64,000 bases of DNA from positions 1,736,001-1,800,000 of the forward strand of contig NZ_BEVZ01000002.1 in NCBI RefSeq assembly GCF_003112515.1. The letters are read 5' to 3'. The position numbers and the translations under genes are program-made. Positions 46,727-58,578 of the stretch are shown here, in pieces. Each line of letters opens with the position of its first letter. Position 1 is the stretch's first letter. Below the pieces are notes generated by a model that made no database searches, was not told the DNA's origin, and saw only the letters and a list, made by a program, of their open reading frames with translations. The stretch is from Streptomyces fragilis (GTDB taxonomy: Bacteria; Actinomycetota; Actinomycetes; Streptomycetales; Streptomycetaceae).

Positions 46727-46860
46727 CGGGTGCTCCGCTCCACGTCTGCAACATTGCTCGACATCAAGATATCTCGTGATCGAGGCGACGCGACCCCCGG
46801 CCCGCCCTTCGGCCCCCGGACACGCCCGGACGCACGGCGACGGACGCGCGCCGCCCGCGG

Positions 46861-47919
46861 TCAGACGCGCTGGTGCGGCATGGACGCCGCGTCCTGGCTC
46901 CGCAGGGTGACGTCGTGGTGGGGCGGGGGCACGGCGATGCCCTCCGCCCGGAAACGGCGGTGCAGGCGCTTGATGAACTCGTGCTTGATCCGGTACTGGT
47001 CGCTGAACTCGCCGACGCCCAGGATCACCGTGAAGTTGATCCGCGAGTCCGCGAAGGTGTGGAAGCGGATCGCGGGCTCGTGCTCCGGCACCGCGCCCTC
47101 GACCTCCTTCATCACCTCGGTGACGACCTCCGCGGTCACCCGCTCCACGTGCTCGAGGTCGCTGTCGTAGCCGACCCCGGCCTGGACCATGATCGTCATG
47201 TCCTCGCCGGGACGGCTGAAGTTGGTCATGTTGGTGCCGGCGAGCTTCCCGTTCGGGATGATCACCAGGTTCTGCGACAGGTTGCGGATCGTGGTCTGCC
47301 GCCAGTTGATGTCGACGACGTACCCCTCCTCGCCGCTGGTCAGCCGGATGTAGTCGCCGGTGCGCACGGTCCGCGAGGCGAGGATGTGGATTCCGGCGAA
47401 CAGGTTGGCCAGGGTGTCCTGCAGCGCGAGCGCCACCGCCAGACCACCCACCCCCAGCGCGGTCAGCAGCGGGGCGATGGAGATGCCCAGCGACTGGAGG
47501 ATCACCAGGAAGCCCAGCGCCACCACCGAGACCCGGGTGATGTTCACGAAGATCGACGCGGACGAGGCCACCCCGGACCGCGACTGGGTGATCGCCCCGA
47601 CCATGCCGCCGACCCCGCGGGCCACCGTCAGCGTCACCACGGTGATCATCACCACGGTCAGGGCCTGGTTGACCGTCCGGCCCACCGCGTGCGTCAGCGG
47701 CAGCAGGGCCGCGGCCGCCGCGAGGCCGCCGAGGACCGCCGCCCACGGCACCATCGTGCGCAGCGCGCCGACGATCACGTCGTCGCCCTCCCAGCGGGTG
47801 CGTTCCGCGTGCCGGCCCAGCCAGCGCATCAGCATCCGCGCCAGCAGCGCCAGCACCAGGCCGGCGCCCACCGCGACGCCCGCGCGGATCAGGTCCTGCA
47901 GCTCCAGCGCCCGGTTCAC
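46861..47919 (-). CDS. MscS-family mechanosensitive channel
   Basis: This 352-residue protein has three to four membrane helices followed by the MscS core. The pore helix region is [26 protein letters not shown], and the beta domain begins with [25 protein letters not shown]. The C-terminal part is soluble ([21 protein letters not shown]). Such channels open on membrane tension and release solutes during osmotic downshift. The GTG at 47919 is chosen from the hydrophobic start. It is unrelated to its neighbours. Confidence 0.92.
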   Translation of the reverse strand: MNRALELQDLIRAGVAVGAGLVLALLARMLMRWLGRHAERTRWEGDDVIVGALRTMVPWAAVLGGLAAAAALLPLTHAVGRTVNQALTVVMITVVTLTVARGVGGMVGAITQSRSGVASSASIFVNITRVSVVALGFLVILQSLGISIAPLLTALGVGGLAVALALQDTLANLFAGIHILASRTVRTGDYIRLTSGEEGYVVDINWRQTTIRNLSQNLVIIPNGKLAGTNMTNFSRPGEDMTIMVQAGVGYDSDLEHVERVTAEVVTEVMKEVEGAVPEHEPAIRFHTFADSRINFTVILGVGEFSDQYRIKHEFIKRLHRRFRAEGIAVPPPHHDVTLRSQDAASMPHQRV

Positions 47920-48153
47920 CGGACGCCTCCGGGGTTCGCCGCCGGACGGAGGGGGAGTCTCGTCACGTTGTCACCTGTTCGGTTCTCCGGGAAGGGTTCG
48001 GCCCGCCGCCCGGTCGACCGCGCGCCCCGGGCGGGGCGCCCTCATCCTGCCGCACCCGGCCGACGACCCGTCATCCGGCCTGCTCGGAAGGGCTCTTGGG
48101 ACGCGTTCCCGGCGCCCGCGCGCCCGCCGCGGGATCCGTCCGGGACAAAGGCG

Positions 48154-48184
48154 TTGACCTCGACCAAGCTGGAGGTTCTACCGT
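48154..48184 (+). promoter_or_regulatory. MerR/SoxR-type promoter-operator with 19-bp spacer
   Basis: TTGACC (48154-48159) and TACCGT (48179-48184) are separated by 19 bp, the long spacer typical of MerR-family activation. Between them lies the imperfect 18-bp palindrome CCTCGACCAAGCTGGAGG (48158-48175). This matches the SoxR box layout CCTCAAG-N4-CTTGAGG in size and outer bases. The predicted start point coincides with the ATG of the ABC exporter, implying a leaderless mRNA. No soxR gene is in the window. Confidence 0.7.
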
Positions 48185-48191
48185 TCCGGGC

Positions 48192-50093
48192 ATGAGTATG
48201 GAGACCACCGCCTGGACGCAGCTCCACAGCGTGATGAACGCCGACGAGCAGGCGCGCCACCGACCCCTCGCCCGCGCCACGCTGCGCCGCGTGGCCGCCT
48301 TCGCCCGCCCCCACCGCCGCCGGATCGCGCTCTTCCTGCTGCTCGGCGTGGCCACCGCGCTGCTCGCGGTCGCCGCCCCCGTCCTCGCCGGAGACGTCGT
48401 CGACACCATCGTCTCCGGCGGCGACGAGAGCCGGGTCGTGCGCCTCGCCCTGCTGATCGCGCTGATCGCCGTGGTGGAGGCCGGCCTCGGCGTCCTCGCC
48501 CGCCGCCTGTCCGCCACCCTCGGCGAGGGCCTGATCCTCGACCTGCGCACGGCCGTCTTCGACCACGTGCAGCGGATGCCCGTCGCCTTCTTCACCCGCA
48601 CCCGCACCGGGGCGCTGGTCAGCCGCCTCAACAACGACGTCATCGGAGCCCAGCGGGCCTTCAGCAACACCCTGTCCGGCGTGGTGAGCAACCTGGTCAC
48701 CCTGGTGCTCACCCTCGCCGTGATGCTCACCCTCTCCTGGCAGATCACGCTGCTCGCACTGGTGCTGCTGCCGGTCTTCGTGATCCCGGCCCGGCGCATG
48801 GGCTCGATGATGGCCCGCCTGCAGCGGGAGGCCGCCCAGCACAACGCGGCCATGGGGACGCGGATGACCGAGCGCTTCTCCGCCCCCGGCGCCACCCTGG
48901 TCAAGCTCTTCGGCCGACCCGAGGAGGAGTCCGCCGAGTTCGCCGAGCGCGCCCGCCGGGTCCGCGACATCGGCATCCGCACGGCCACCGCGCAGTCCGT
49001 CTTCATGACCGCCCTCACCCTGGTCTCCGCGCTCGCGCTGGCCCTGGTGTACGGGCTGGGCGGCTGGTTCGCGCTGCGCGGCAGCCTGGAGCCGGGCGCG
49101 GTGGTCGCCCTCGCCCTGCTGCTGACCCGCCTCTACGCCCCGCTCACCTCGCTGGCCGGGGCCCGGGTCGAGGTGATGACCGCGCTGGTCAGCTTCGAGC
49201 GGGTCTTCGAGGTGCTCGACCTCGAGCCGCTGGTCCGGGAGCGACCGGACGCCCGCGAGGTGCCGGACGGCCCGCTGTCCGTCGAGTTCGAGGACGTGCG
49301 GTTCGCCTACCCGTCGGCCGACAAGGTCTCGCTGGCCTCCCTGGAGGAGGTCGCCGCCCTCGACACCCGCGGCGGCCAGGAGGTCCTGCACGGCGTCTCC
49401 TTCCGCGCCGAGCCCGGGCAGACCGTCGCCCTGGTCGGCTCCTCCGGCGCCGGCAAGTCCACCGTCGCGCAGCTGCTGCCGCGCCTGTACGACGTCGACT
49501 CCGGCGCGGTGCGGGTGGGCGGCGTCGACGTCCGCGACCTCGGCGCCGCCTCACTGCGCGGCGCGGTCGGCATGGTCACCCAGGACGGCCACCTCTTCCA
49601 CGACACGGTGCGCGCCAACCTGCTGCTCGCCCGGCCCGACGCCGGCGAGGACGAACTGTGGGACGTGCTGCGCCGCGCCCGCCTGGAGGACCTGGTCCGC
49701 TCCCTCCCCGACGGGCTGGACACCGTGGTGGGGGAGCGGGGGTACCGGCTCTCCGGCGGCGAGCGCCAGCGGATGACCATCGCCCGGCTGCTGCTGGCCC
49801 GCCAGCGGGTGGTCCTCCTCGACGAGGCCACCGCGCACCTCGACAACACCTCCGAGGCGGCCGTCCAGGAGGCGCTCGCCGAGGCGCTCGAGGGGCGCAC
49901 CGCCCTGGTGATCGCCCACCGGCTCTCCACCGTCCGCGACGCCGACCTGATCCTGGTCGTGGAGGACGGCCGCGTCGTCGAGCGGGGCACCCACGACGAA
50001 CTCCTCGCCCGCGGCGGCCGGTACGCGGAACTCCACCGGGCCCGCGGGGAGTCGGTGGAGCCGGTCGAGCCGGTCGCCGAGGCGGCCGTCTGA
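48192..50093 (+). CDS. ABC exporter, fused membrane and ATPase domains (MsbA/MDR type)
   Basis: This 633-residue half-transporter has a six-helix membrane domain (about 30-330, with FFTRTRTGALVSRLNNDV) and an ATPase. The ATPase has Walker A at 416-423 (GSSGAGKS), signature LSGGERQR and Walker B VVLLDEATAHLD. It should dimerise to export lipids, drugs or redox-active compounds. The ATG at 48192 sits at the predicted transcript start of a SoxR-like promoter, so a leaderless message is likely; longer upstream readings have no support. In S. coelicolor an ABC exporter is among known SoxR targets, which fits. Confidence 0.93.
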   Translation: MSMETTAWTQLHSVMNADEQARHRPLARATLRRVAAFARPHRRRIALFLLLGVATALLAVAAPVLAGDVVDTIVSGGDESRVVRLALLIALIAVVEAGLGVLARRLSATLGEGLILDLRTAVFDHVQRMPVAFFTRTRTGALVSRLNNDVIGAQRAFSNTLSGVVSNLVTLVLTLAVMLTLSWQITLLALVLLPVFVIPARRMGSMMARLQREAAQHNAAMGTRMTERFSAPGATLVKLFGRPEEESAEFAERARRVRDIGIRTATAQSVFMTALTLVSALALALVYGLGGWFALRGSLEPGAVVALALLLTRLYAPLTSLAGARVEVMTALVSFERVFEVLDLEPLVRERPDAREVPDGPLSVEFEDVRFAYPSADKVSLASLEEVAALDTRGGQEVLHGVSFRAEPGQTVALVGSSGAGKSTVAQLLPRLYDVDSGAVRVGGVDVRDLGAASLRGAVGMVTQDGHLFHDTVRANLLLARPDAGEDELWDVLRRARLEDLVRSLPDGLDTVVGERGYRLSGGERQRMTIARLLLARQRVVLLDEATAHLDNTSEAAVQEALAEALEGRTALVIAHRLSTVRDADLILVVEDGRVVERGTHDELLARGGRYAELHRARGESVEPVEPVAEAAV

Positions 50094-50299
50094 CCACCGC
50101 GCGCGACCGCCGGGGGCGGGCCCCTCCGGGCGGCGCCCGCGCGGATCGCCGCCTCCCGCGGGGCGCCCGGTGCTTCCGGGTGTGCCGCGGGAGGCGGATA
50201 CGGCGTCGGGGTGAGTGGGACCGCCCGGAGCGGGCAGGCGTGGAAGGAGTCCAGAGCCGGCGCGGCGCCGCCGGCGCCGACTGGATGGGAGACGAAGTC

Positions 50300-50599
50300 A
50301 TGACCGAGCCGTTCCCCGCGCCCGGTCCCGCCCCCGACCCGGGGCCCGGACCGGACCCGTTCCCCGACCCCGTTCCCGAGCCCGGCCCCAACCCGGTGCC
50401 GGCGCCCGAACCGCCCGGGCCGCCCCCGCCGGGGCCGACGCCACCGCCGCCCCGCCCCACGCCGCCCGGCCCCGGGCCCACGCCGCCCGACCCCGTCCCG
50501 CCGGGGCCCTCGCCCTCGCCGATCCCGCGGCCGCCCGGGCCGGATCCCGCACCCGACCCGGAACCGGGGCCCCCGCGTTCCGGCGGGCCCTGGCTGTGA
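50300..50599 (+). CDS. Proline-rich hypothetical protein
   Basis: This 99-residue product is close to half proline, with Gly, Asp and Glu filling PxP repeats (PGPAPDPGPGPDP ...). It has no signal peptide, Cys or membrane segment and would be an extended polyproline rod. The ATG at 50300 has GGGAG 9 nt upstream and the reading frame ends cleanly. The biased DNA could also give open frames by chance, so I rate it a possible gene. Efficient translation would need EF-P. Confidence 0.45.
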   Translation: MTEPFPAPGPAPDPGPGPDPFPDPVPEPGPNPVPAPEPPGPPPPGPTPPPPRPTPPGPGPTPPDPVPPGPSPSPIPRPPGPDPAPDPEPGPPRSGGPWL

Positions 50600-50604
50600 C
50601 GTGA

Positions 50605-53054
<2,450 letters not shown>

Positions 53055-53312
53055 CGGCCGCGCTCCGGGTGCCGCTCCGGCCTGGATGTCTGCTGCACGA
53101 ACCACATCGTGCCGGTCATGCCCACCTCCGTCGTCGTACCGGAGGCGTTCTTCCGTCCTTCACGGGTCCTCCTGATGGTGGAGTACCCGGAAAGATCCGA
53201 TCCTCCCCCGGACGGGTGACACGGTCGTGCTCCCACGGCAGGCTTAGCAGGTCACAGGTGGGGGCACTCGGATCATGACCAAGGGGCGGGTGAACCGGTG
53301 AGAGGAGCGGCG

Positions 53313-54542
53313 ATGCGTCGTGGTGGGCCAACCGTACTCGGCATTGTGCTGGCGGGCGGTGAGGGAAAGCGCCTGATGCCGCTGACGGCGGACCGTGCCA
53401 AGCCGGCCGTCACCTTCGGCGGGACGTACCGCCTGGTGGACTTCGTGCTGTCCAACCTCGTGAACGCGGACATCCGGCACATCGCGGTGCTGACCCAGTA
53501 CAAGTCGCACTCGCTGGACCGCCACATCACCACCACCTGGCGCATGTCCAGCCTGCTCGGCAACTACGTCACCCCCGTGCCCGCCCAGCAGCGCCTGGGC
53601 AAGCAGTGGTACCAGGGCAGCGCCGACGCCATCCACCAGTCGCTGAACCTGATCCGCGACGAGGAGCCCGACTACGTCGTCGTCTTCGGCGCCGACCACG
53701 TCTACCGCATGGACCCCCGCGAGATGCTGCGCCAGCACATCGAGAGCGGAGCCGGAGCGACGGTGGCCGGCATCCGGGTGCCGCGCTCGGAATCCTCGCA
53801 GTTCGGTGTGATCACGCCGGGCGCCGACGGGCGCACCGTCGAGCGCTTCCTCGAGAAGCCGGCCGACCCGCCGGGCCTGCCCGACGACCCGGACTCCATC
53901 CTCGCCTCCATGGGCAACTACATCTTCACCACCGACGTGCTGGTGGAGGCCCTGCACCGGGACGCCGAGAACGAGGACTCCGACCACGACATGGGCGGCG
54001 ACATCCTGCCCATGCTCACCGCGAGCGGCGACGCCGCCGTCTACGACTTCAGCACCAACCACGTCCCCGGGGAGACCAAGCGGGACCAGGGCTACTGGCG
54101 GGACGTCGGAACCATCGACGCCTACTACGACGCCCACATGGACCTGCTCGCCGACCGGCCGGTGTTCAACCTGTACAACCGCGACTGGCCCATCTACACC
54201 CACCACCCGATGCTCTCCCCGGCCCGCTTCAGCGCCGCGGGCAACGCCACGGAGTCGATCGTCAGCCCCGCCTGCCTCATCAAGGGCCAGGTCACGCGAT
54301 CGGTGCTCTCCCCGGGCGTGGTCGTCGAACCCGACGCCGTGGTGCAGAACTCGGTGATCCACGACAACGTCCGCATCGGCCGGGGCGCGGTGGTCCGCAA
54401 CGCCATCCTCGACAAGAACATCGACGTCCCGCCCGGCGCCACCATCGGCGTCAACCCCGAGCGCGACGCCGAGCTGTACACCGTCTCCGACAACGGCGTG
54501 GTGGTCCTCGGGAAGGCGCAGCCCGTACCGGCTCCCATGTGA
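53313..54542 (+). CDS. glgC: Glucose-1-phosphate adenylyltransferase
   Basis: This 409-residue ADP-glucose pyrophosphorylase makes the glycogen precursor from glucose-1-P and ATP. Landmarks are the nucleotide loop [48 protein letters not shown], and a C-terminal left-handed beta-helix ([37 protein letters not shown]). The ATG at 53313 has AGGAG at 53303-53307. No other glycogen gene lies beside it. Confidence 0.95.
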   Translation: MRRGGPTVLGIVLAGGEGKRLMPLTADRAKPAVTFGGTYRLVDFVLSNLVNADIRHIAVLTQYKSHSLDRHITTTWRMSSLLGNYVTPVPAQQRLGKQWYQGSADAIHQSLNLIRDEEPDYVVVFGADHVYRMDPREMLRQHIESGAGATVAGIRVPRSESSQFGVITPGADGRTVERFLEKPADPPGLPDDPDSILASMGNYIFTTDVLVEALHRDAENEDSDHDMGGDILPMLTASGDAAVYDFSTNHVPGETKRDQGYWRDVGTIDAYYDAHMDLLADRPVFNLYNRDWPIYTHHPMLSPARFSAAGNATESIVSPACLIKGQVTRSVLSPGVVVEPDAVVQNSVIHDNVRIGRGAVVRNAILDKNIDVPPGATIGVNPERDAELYTVSDNGVVVLGKAQPVPAPM

Positions 54543-54652
54543 CACCCCCATGTGACGCAGGACGCCTGGGCCGTCGCCCATTTGGCGGACGCTGTCGGCC
54601 CTCAGTATCCTCGCCACCTGGTGGGACGGAATCGGGACGAACGTTCGCGACG

Positions 54653-54681
54653 CGGCTCCCACCGCCTTCATGTGGGAGCCG
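54653..54681 (+). other. Stem-loop in the glgC-SDR spacer
   Basis: A perfect 10-bp stem CGGCTCCCAC / GTGGGAGCCG closes on a 9-nt loop, 57 bp before the SDR gene. It may terminate glgC or act in the leader of the next gene. Just upstream is the 10-bp palindrome CGAACGTTCG (54638-54647). Confidence 0.5.
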
Positions 54682-54738
54682 TGCGGTCACTCGATCGAGC
54701 TACGCGGCTGAGCGAGTGACACGAGGAACACAGCGGCG

Positions 54739-56367
54739 ATGACGGTGACGGACGACGGCCAGGGCACTGCCACGCGCGACCTGGGGGACCACGGGAGAGA
54801 AGCGGCGCGGATCCCCGCCCAGCAGGACCAGGGCGCCGAGAACCGGCGAGCCTCCGGTCACGGGGCCCAGGACCAGGGCGTCCCGGGCCAGGGCGCCGAG
54901 GACCAGGGCGCTGAGGACCAGGGCGCCGAGGACTGGGGTCCGGGCATCGACCCGGAGCGCCTGGCCGTCTGCCTGAGCGTCCTGGAGGAGCTCGACGGGA
55001 TAGCGGTGGACCACCCCGACGCCGTCGCGGTCCGCCGCGCCACCTCGCACATCTACCGGACGGTCAAGCAGCGTCGCCGCCAGGAGCGCCGCGCCGCCAA
55101 GACCGCGCACGACCGCGCCGTCACCGAGGCCACCGCCACCGGCTCCGCGCAGCGCATCGACGACGAGACGGCCGGCGTCCTGCCGTCCTCCTCCGTCGAC
55201 GACGGCCGCCGGATCGCCGGCGTGCTGCAGCGCCCGCGCTCCTGCTACACCTGCAAGGACCGGTACGTCGAGGTCGACTACTTCTACCACCAGCTCTGCC
55301 CGCGGTGCGCCGACGAGAACCGGGCCCGCCGCGACGCCCGCACCGACCTGACCGGCCGGCGCGCGCTGCTCACCGGCGGCCGCGCCAAGATCGGCATGTA
55401 CATCGCGCTGCGCCTGCTGCGGGACGGCGCCCACACCACGGTCACCACCCGCTTCCCCAACGACGCCATCCGCCGCTTCAAGGCGATGCCGGACAGCGAC
55501 GAGTGGATCCACCGCCTCGACATCGTCGGCATCGACCTGCGCGACCCCGCCCAGGCCGTCGCGCTGGCCGACTCGGTGGCGGCCCAGGGGCACCTGGACA
55601 TCCTCATCAACAACGCCGCCCAGACCGTGCGGCGCTCCCCGCAGGCCTACAGCGAGCTGCTGGCCGCCGAGTCGGCACCGCTGCCCAAGGGCGAACTGCC
55701 CGCCGCCCGGGTGATCGGCGCGTTCGGCTCCGGCGCCGTCGCGGCGCTGCCGGTGTCCGGCGGCGGGGCGATCAGCGCCCAGGACGTCACCGACCTCGCG
55801 CTGGTCTCCGGCTCGGCCTCGCTGGAGCGGATCGCCGCCGGCACCGCCATCGACGCGGGCGGTCTCGTCCCCGACCTGCACGACACCAACAGCTGGGTGC
55901 AGTCCGTCGAGCAGGTCACTCCGGTGGAGCTGCTCGAGGTCCAGCTGTGCAACTCCACCGCGCCGTTCATCCTCATCAGCCGGCTGCGGGAGGCGATGTC
56001 CGCCTCCCCGAACCGCCGGACCTACATCGTCAACGTCTCCGCGATGGAGGGCGTCTTCGAGCGCGGCTACAAGGGCGCCGGACACCCGCACACCAACATG
56101 GCCAAGGCCGCGCTGAACATGCTGACGCGCACCAGCGCCCAGGAGATGTTCGAGAAGGACCGCATCCTGATGACGGCCGTCGACACCGGCTGGATCACCG
56201 ACGAGCGCCCGCACCCGGACAAGGTGCGCCTGGCCGAGGCCGGTTTCCACGCGCCGCTGGACCTGGTCGACGGCGCGGCCCGGGTCTACGACCCGATCGT
56301 GCGGGGCGAGGCGGGCGAGGACCTGTACGGGGTCTTCCTGAAGGACTACGCGCCCGGCAAGTGGTGA
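54739..56367 (+). CDS. Atypical SDR oxidoreductase with N-terminal repeats and a zinc-type Cys motif
   Basis: This 542-residue protein has three parts. Residues 20-70 are a low-complexity tail with GAEDQ repeats. Residues about 75-195 are helical and end in CxxC-x14-CxxC (Cys169, 172, 187, 190), a likely zinc site. Residues about 205-540 are a Rossmann SDR domain with TGGRAKIG and INNAAQ. The catalytic YxxxK appears as THTNMAK-like text (HTNMAK), with Thr in place of Tyr, so ordinary dehydrogenase activity is doubtful. A 110-residue insertion (about 310-410) sits mid-fold. The ATG at 54739 is the natural start after the stem-loop. A regulatory or scaffold role is possible. Confidence 0.82.
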   Translation: MTVTDDGQGTATRDLGDHGREAARIPAQQDQGAENRRASGHGAQDQGVPGQGAEDQGAEDQGAEDWGPGIDPERLAVCLSVLEELDGIAVDHPDAVAVRRATSHIYRTVKQRRRQERRAAKTAHDRAVTEATATGSAQRIDDETAGVLPSSSVDDGRRIAGVLQRPRSCYTCKDRYVEVDYFYHQLCPRCADENRARRDARTDLTGRRALLTGGRAKIGMYIALRLLRDGAHTTVTTRFPNDAIRRFKAMPDSDEWIHRLDIVGIDLRDPAQAVALADSVAAQGHLDILINNAAQTVRRSPQAYSELLAAESAPLPKGELPAARVIGAFGSGAVAALPVSGGGAISAQDVTDLALVSGSASLERIAAGTAIDAGGLVPDLHDTNSWVQSVEQVTPVELLEVQLCNSTAPFILISRLREAMSASPNRRTYIVNVSAMEGVFERGYKGAGHPHTNMAKAALNMLTRTSAQEMFEKDRILMTAVDTGWITDERPHPDKVRLAEAGFHAPLDLVDGAARVYDPIVRGEAGEDLYGVFLKDYAPGKW

Positions 56368-56377
56368 CCCGGTCCAC

Positions 56378-56398
56378 GACGGCCCCCCGCGGGCCGTC
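56378..56398 (+). terminator. Hairpin terminator after the SDR gene
   Basis: Perfect 8-bp arms GACGGCCC / GGGCCGTC surround a 5-nt loop, 11 bp past the stop. The rest of the spacer to 56701 contains a GAGCGGG-AG-CCCGCTC inverted repeat (56467-56482), a weak -10-like TTACTC near 56497, and nothing else recognisable. Confidence 0.6.
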
Positions 56399-56701
56399 CG
56401 GGGCGGCCGGGGCTCCTCGGTGACCCGTCGGACGTGAGACGGTAACGCAAAGTTTTCGGCGCTATCGAGCGGGAGCCCGCTCATTTGGTTACTCTGGTGC
56501 TGACGGACGTCGTGGCGGGGCCGCACCTGCCCCCCACGGTCCGCCACCGGGCAGGCCGGGCACACCGGTCCGTCCGCGAAGAGATGCCGGCGCCACCGCG
56601 CTCGAACGGCCTCCCTACCGACCCGCACCCGGGAGGCGCCCGGGCGCCGAGCACAACGACGGCGCCGCGCCTCGAGGGTGACCCAACATGAGGAGTGCGC
56701 G

Positions 56702-56884
56702 GTGACACCGGAGAAGACGACGTCCACCACGGCGATCGCGAGTGAGAGGCCCGCCGGCCGGAGCCCGGCCGACGGCGACGGCCCCCTGGGCAGCCTGGAG
56801 GTGTGGGCCCGTTCCGCGCCCATCAGGCTGGCCGGCTACGAGGACGACCTCGCCGAGCCCCACATCCTGCCCAGCGTCGACTGA
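56702..56884 (+). CDS. Small acidic-tailed peptide of 60 residues
   Basis: The predicted product begins VTPEKTTSTTAIASERPAG and ends LAGYEDDLAEPHILPSVD. The GTG at 56702 has a strong GAGGAG 6 nt upstream (56690-56695), much better than expected by chance, and the frame ends before a convergent gene. There is no Cys, signal peptide or membrane segment. The conserved-looking Trp (LEVWARSAPIRLAGYEDD) and acidic C-terminal half recall ribosomal-peptide precursors, but no modifying enzyme is adjacent. I do not recognise a family; the function is unknown. Confidence 0.6.
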   Translation: MTPEKTTSTTAIASERPAGRSPADGDGPLGSLEVWARSAPIRLAGYEDDLAEPHILPSVD

Positions 56885-57036
56885 CGGCCGTCGGCGGCGC
56901 CGGAAGAACGGTGCGGAGCGAACGGCGGCCGGGCCACCACCGGCCGCCGTTCGCCGTTGGCCCTTCGCGGTTCGCCGTTCGCGGTTCGCCGTTCACCGGG
57001 CCGGCGGCCAGGCGCGCCGACCGGCGCGGCCCCCGG

Positions 57037-58443
57037 TCAGGACAGCCGGGTGGGCGGCAGGAAGTCGCGGACGTACTCGCGCACCCAGTACGCGCCCTCG
57101 GCGCGCCGCTCGGCACGGGTGGCGAAGCGGTAGCGGAAGAGCCGCGCGCGGATCCAGCGCGGCGGCGTTTCGGGCGGGAAGGGCGAGTGCCGCAGCAGCC
57201 GCAGCGTGTCCCGGTCGCCCTCGAGCAGTTTCTCCACCAGCGCCGTGAACCAGCGGGCCGGCACCGGCGACAGCGCCAGGAACCACATCAGCCAGTCGAG
57301 CCGCAGGTGGTACGGTGCGAACTGCCGCGGCCCGCGCCGCACGTCGCCCGGCTTGCCCCGGAACTCGTAGGCGCGCCAGTCGGAGTCCTGGCGCGGCCGC
57401 TCGTCGCCCGTGCCCTCCACGACCACCTCGTGCCGCACCCGGGTCACGCTGCCGAACGCCCCGTAGGTGTTCACCAGGTGCAGCGGGTCGAAGGACCGGT
57501 TCATCGCCTGGCCGCGGGAGAGCAGGTTGCGCGCCGGCTTCCGGCTCAGCCACAGCAGCCCCGCGGCCACCGCGAGAACGGTGATCTCGTACCAGAGCGG
57601 TGCTCCCGGATCACGGCGGGGTGCGGCGCCCCACGGCCAGGCGATCACCGGCAGCGCGATCACCACCGTCAGCCAGTTGAGCCAGGCGAAGTTGCCCGAG
57701 ACGATCAGCCACAGCTGGGTGACGACCATGACCGCGGCCGCCCAGGAGGCGACCGGCTGCGGGGTGAAGAGCAGGAACGGCACCGCCAGCTGGGTGACGT
57801 GGTTGGCGGCCGCCTCCACCCGGTGCACCGGGCGCGGCAGCAGGTGGAACAGACGGCTCAGCGGCCCGGGCATCGGCTGGGTCTCGTGGTGGTGGTACAG
57901 ACAGGTGAGCCGGCGCCAGCACTCGTCGCCGCGCATCTTGATCAGCCCGGCGCCGAACTCCAGCCGGAAGAGCAGCCAGCGCAGCAGGAACAGCACCACC
58001 ACCGGAGGGCCCACCTCGTCGTTGCCCAGCAGCACCGCGAGGAAGCCGGTCTCCAGCAGCAGCGACTCCCAGCCGAAGGCGTACCAGGTCTGGCCGATGT
58101 TCACCACCGACAGGTACAGGATCCACGGGAGCAGCCACAGCAGCATCGACGCCCACAGCGGCACCAGGTCGGCCGCTCCGGCCAGCAGCGCCGCCGAGAC
58201 GGCGCACCCCGTCCAGGCGCAGGCGGCGAAGAGCCGGTCGGAGAAGCGCAGCCGGAACAGCGTCGGCGCCTGCCGCCAGGTCGTCCGCCCGAGGAACCGG
58301 GGCGCCGGCGTCAGTCCCCGCTCCCCGATCAGCGGCCGGAACTGCAGGGCGGCGGTGAGGAAGGCGACCAGGTAGACGGCGGCCAGCCCCCGCTGGAAGA
58401 CCAGCCGGCCCATCCAGTACTCCGGTGCGGTGAACCACTCCAC
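57037..58443 (-). CDS. Lipase maturation factor-family membrane protein
   Basis: This 468-residue protein has seven to eight membrane helices in its first 300 residues. The family signature region includes WYAFGWESLLLETGFLA, RLEFGAGLIKMRGDECW and LTCLYHHHETQPMP. The soluble C-terminal domain has WRAYEFRGKPGDV and APYHLRLDWLMWF, typical of LMF1-like proteins. Animal LMF1 folds lipases in the ER; the bacterial role is unknown. The GTG at 58443 (VEWFTAPEY) has AAGGAG 10-15 nt upstream. It converges on the small peptide gene. Confidence 0.9.
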   Translation of the reverse strand: MEWFTAPEYWMGRLVFQRGLAAVYLVAFLTAALQFRPLIGERGLTPAPRFLGRTTWRQAPTLFRLRFSDRLFAACAWTGCAVSAALLAGAADLVPLWASMLLWLLPWILYLSVVNIGQTWYAFGWESLLLETGFLAVLLGNDEVGPPVVVLFLLRWLLFRLEFGAGLIKMRGDECWRRLTCLYHHHETQPMPGPLSRLFHLLPRPVHRVEAAANHVTQLAVPFLLFTPQPVASWAAAVMVVTQLWLIVSGNFAWLNWLTVVIALPVIAWPWGAAPRRDPGAPLWYEITVLAVAAGLLWLSRKPARNLLSRGQAMNRSFDPLHLVNTYGAFGSVTRVRHEVVVEGTGDERPRQDSDWRAYEFRGKPGDVRRGPRQFAPYHLRLDWLMWFLALSPVPARWFTALVEKLLEGDRDTLRLLRHSPFPPETPPRWIRARLFRYRFATRAERRAEGAYWVREYVRDFLPPTRLS

Positions 58444-58578
58444 GACCTCGGCTCTCCTTCCCGGCGGCCTCCGGGTGCCCGGGGCCGGCCGACCGTGACG
58501 CCCGCTTCCGTTTGCGTGAGCGCACCGGACGCGGCAGACAATGGTGACGAAGTGCCCCGAACCGAGTGGGAGGACACC

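Noticed and set aside
54638-54647. SOS (LexA) box at CGAACGTTCG
   Set aside because: Actinobacterial LexA sites keep four bases between CGAAC and GTTCG; here the half-sites abut, and the next gene is not a repair gene.
56485-56691. 68-codon plus-strand frame before the small peptide gene
   Set aside because: It has a TTG start with no ribosome binding site and a Pro/Arg-rich, non-homologous translation.
56702-56884. Lanthipeptide precursor
   Set aside because: The peptide has no Cys and there is no LanKC/LanM-like gene nearby.
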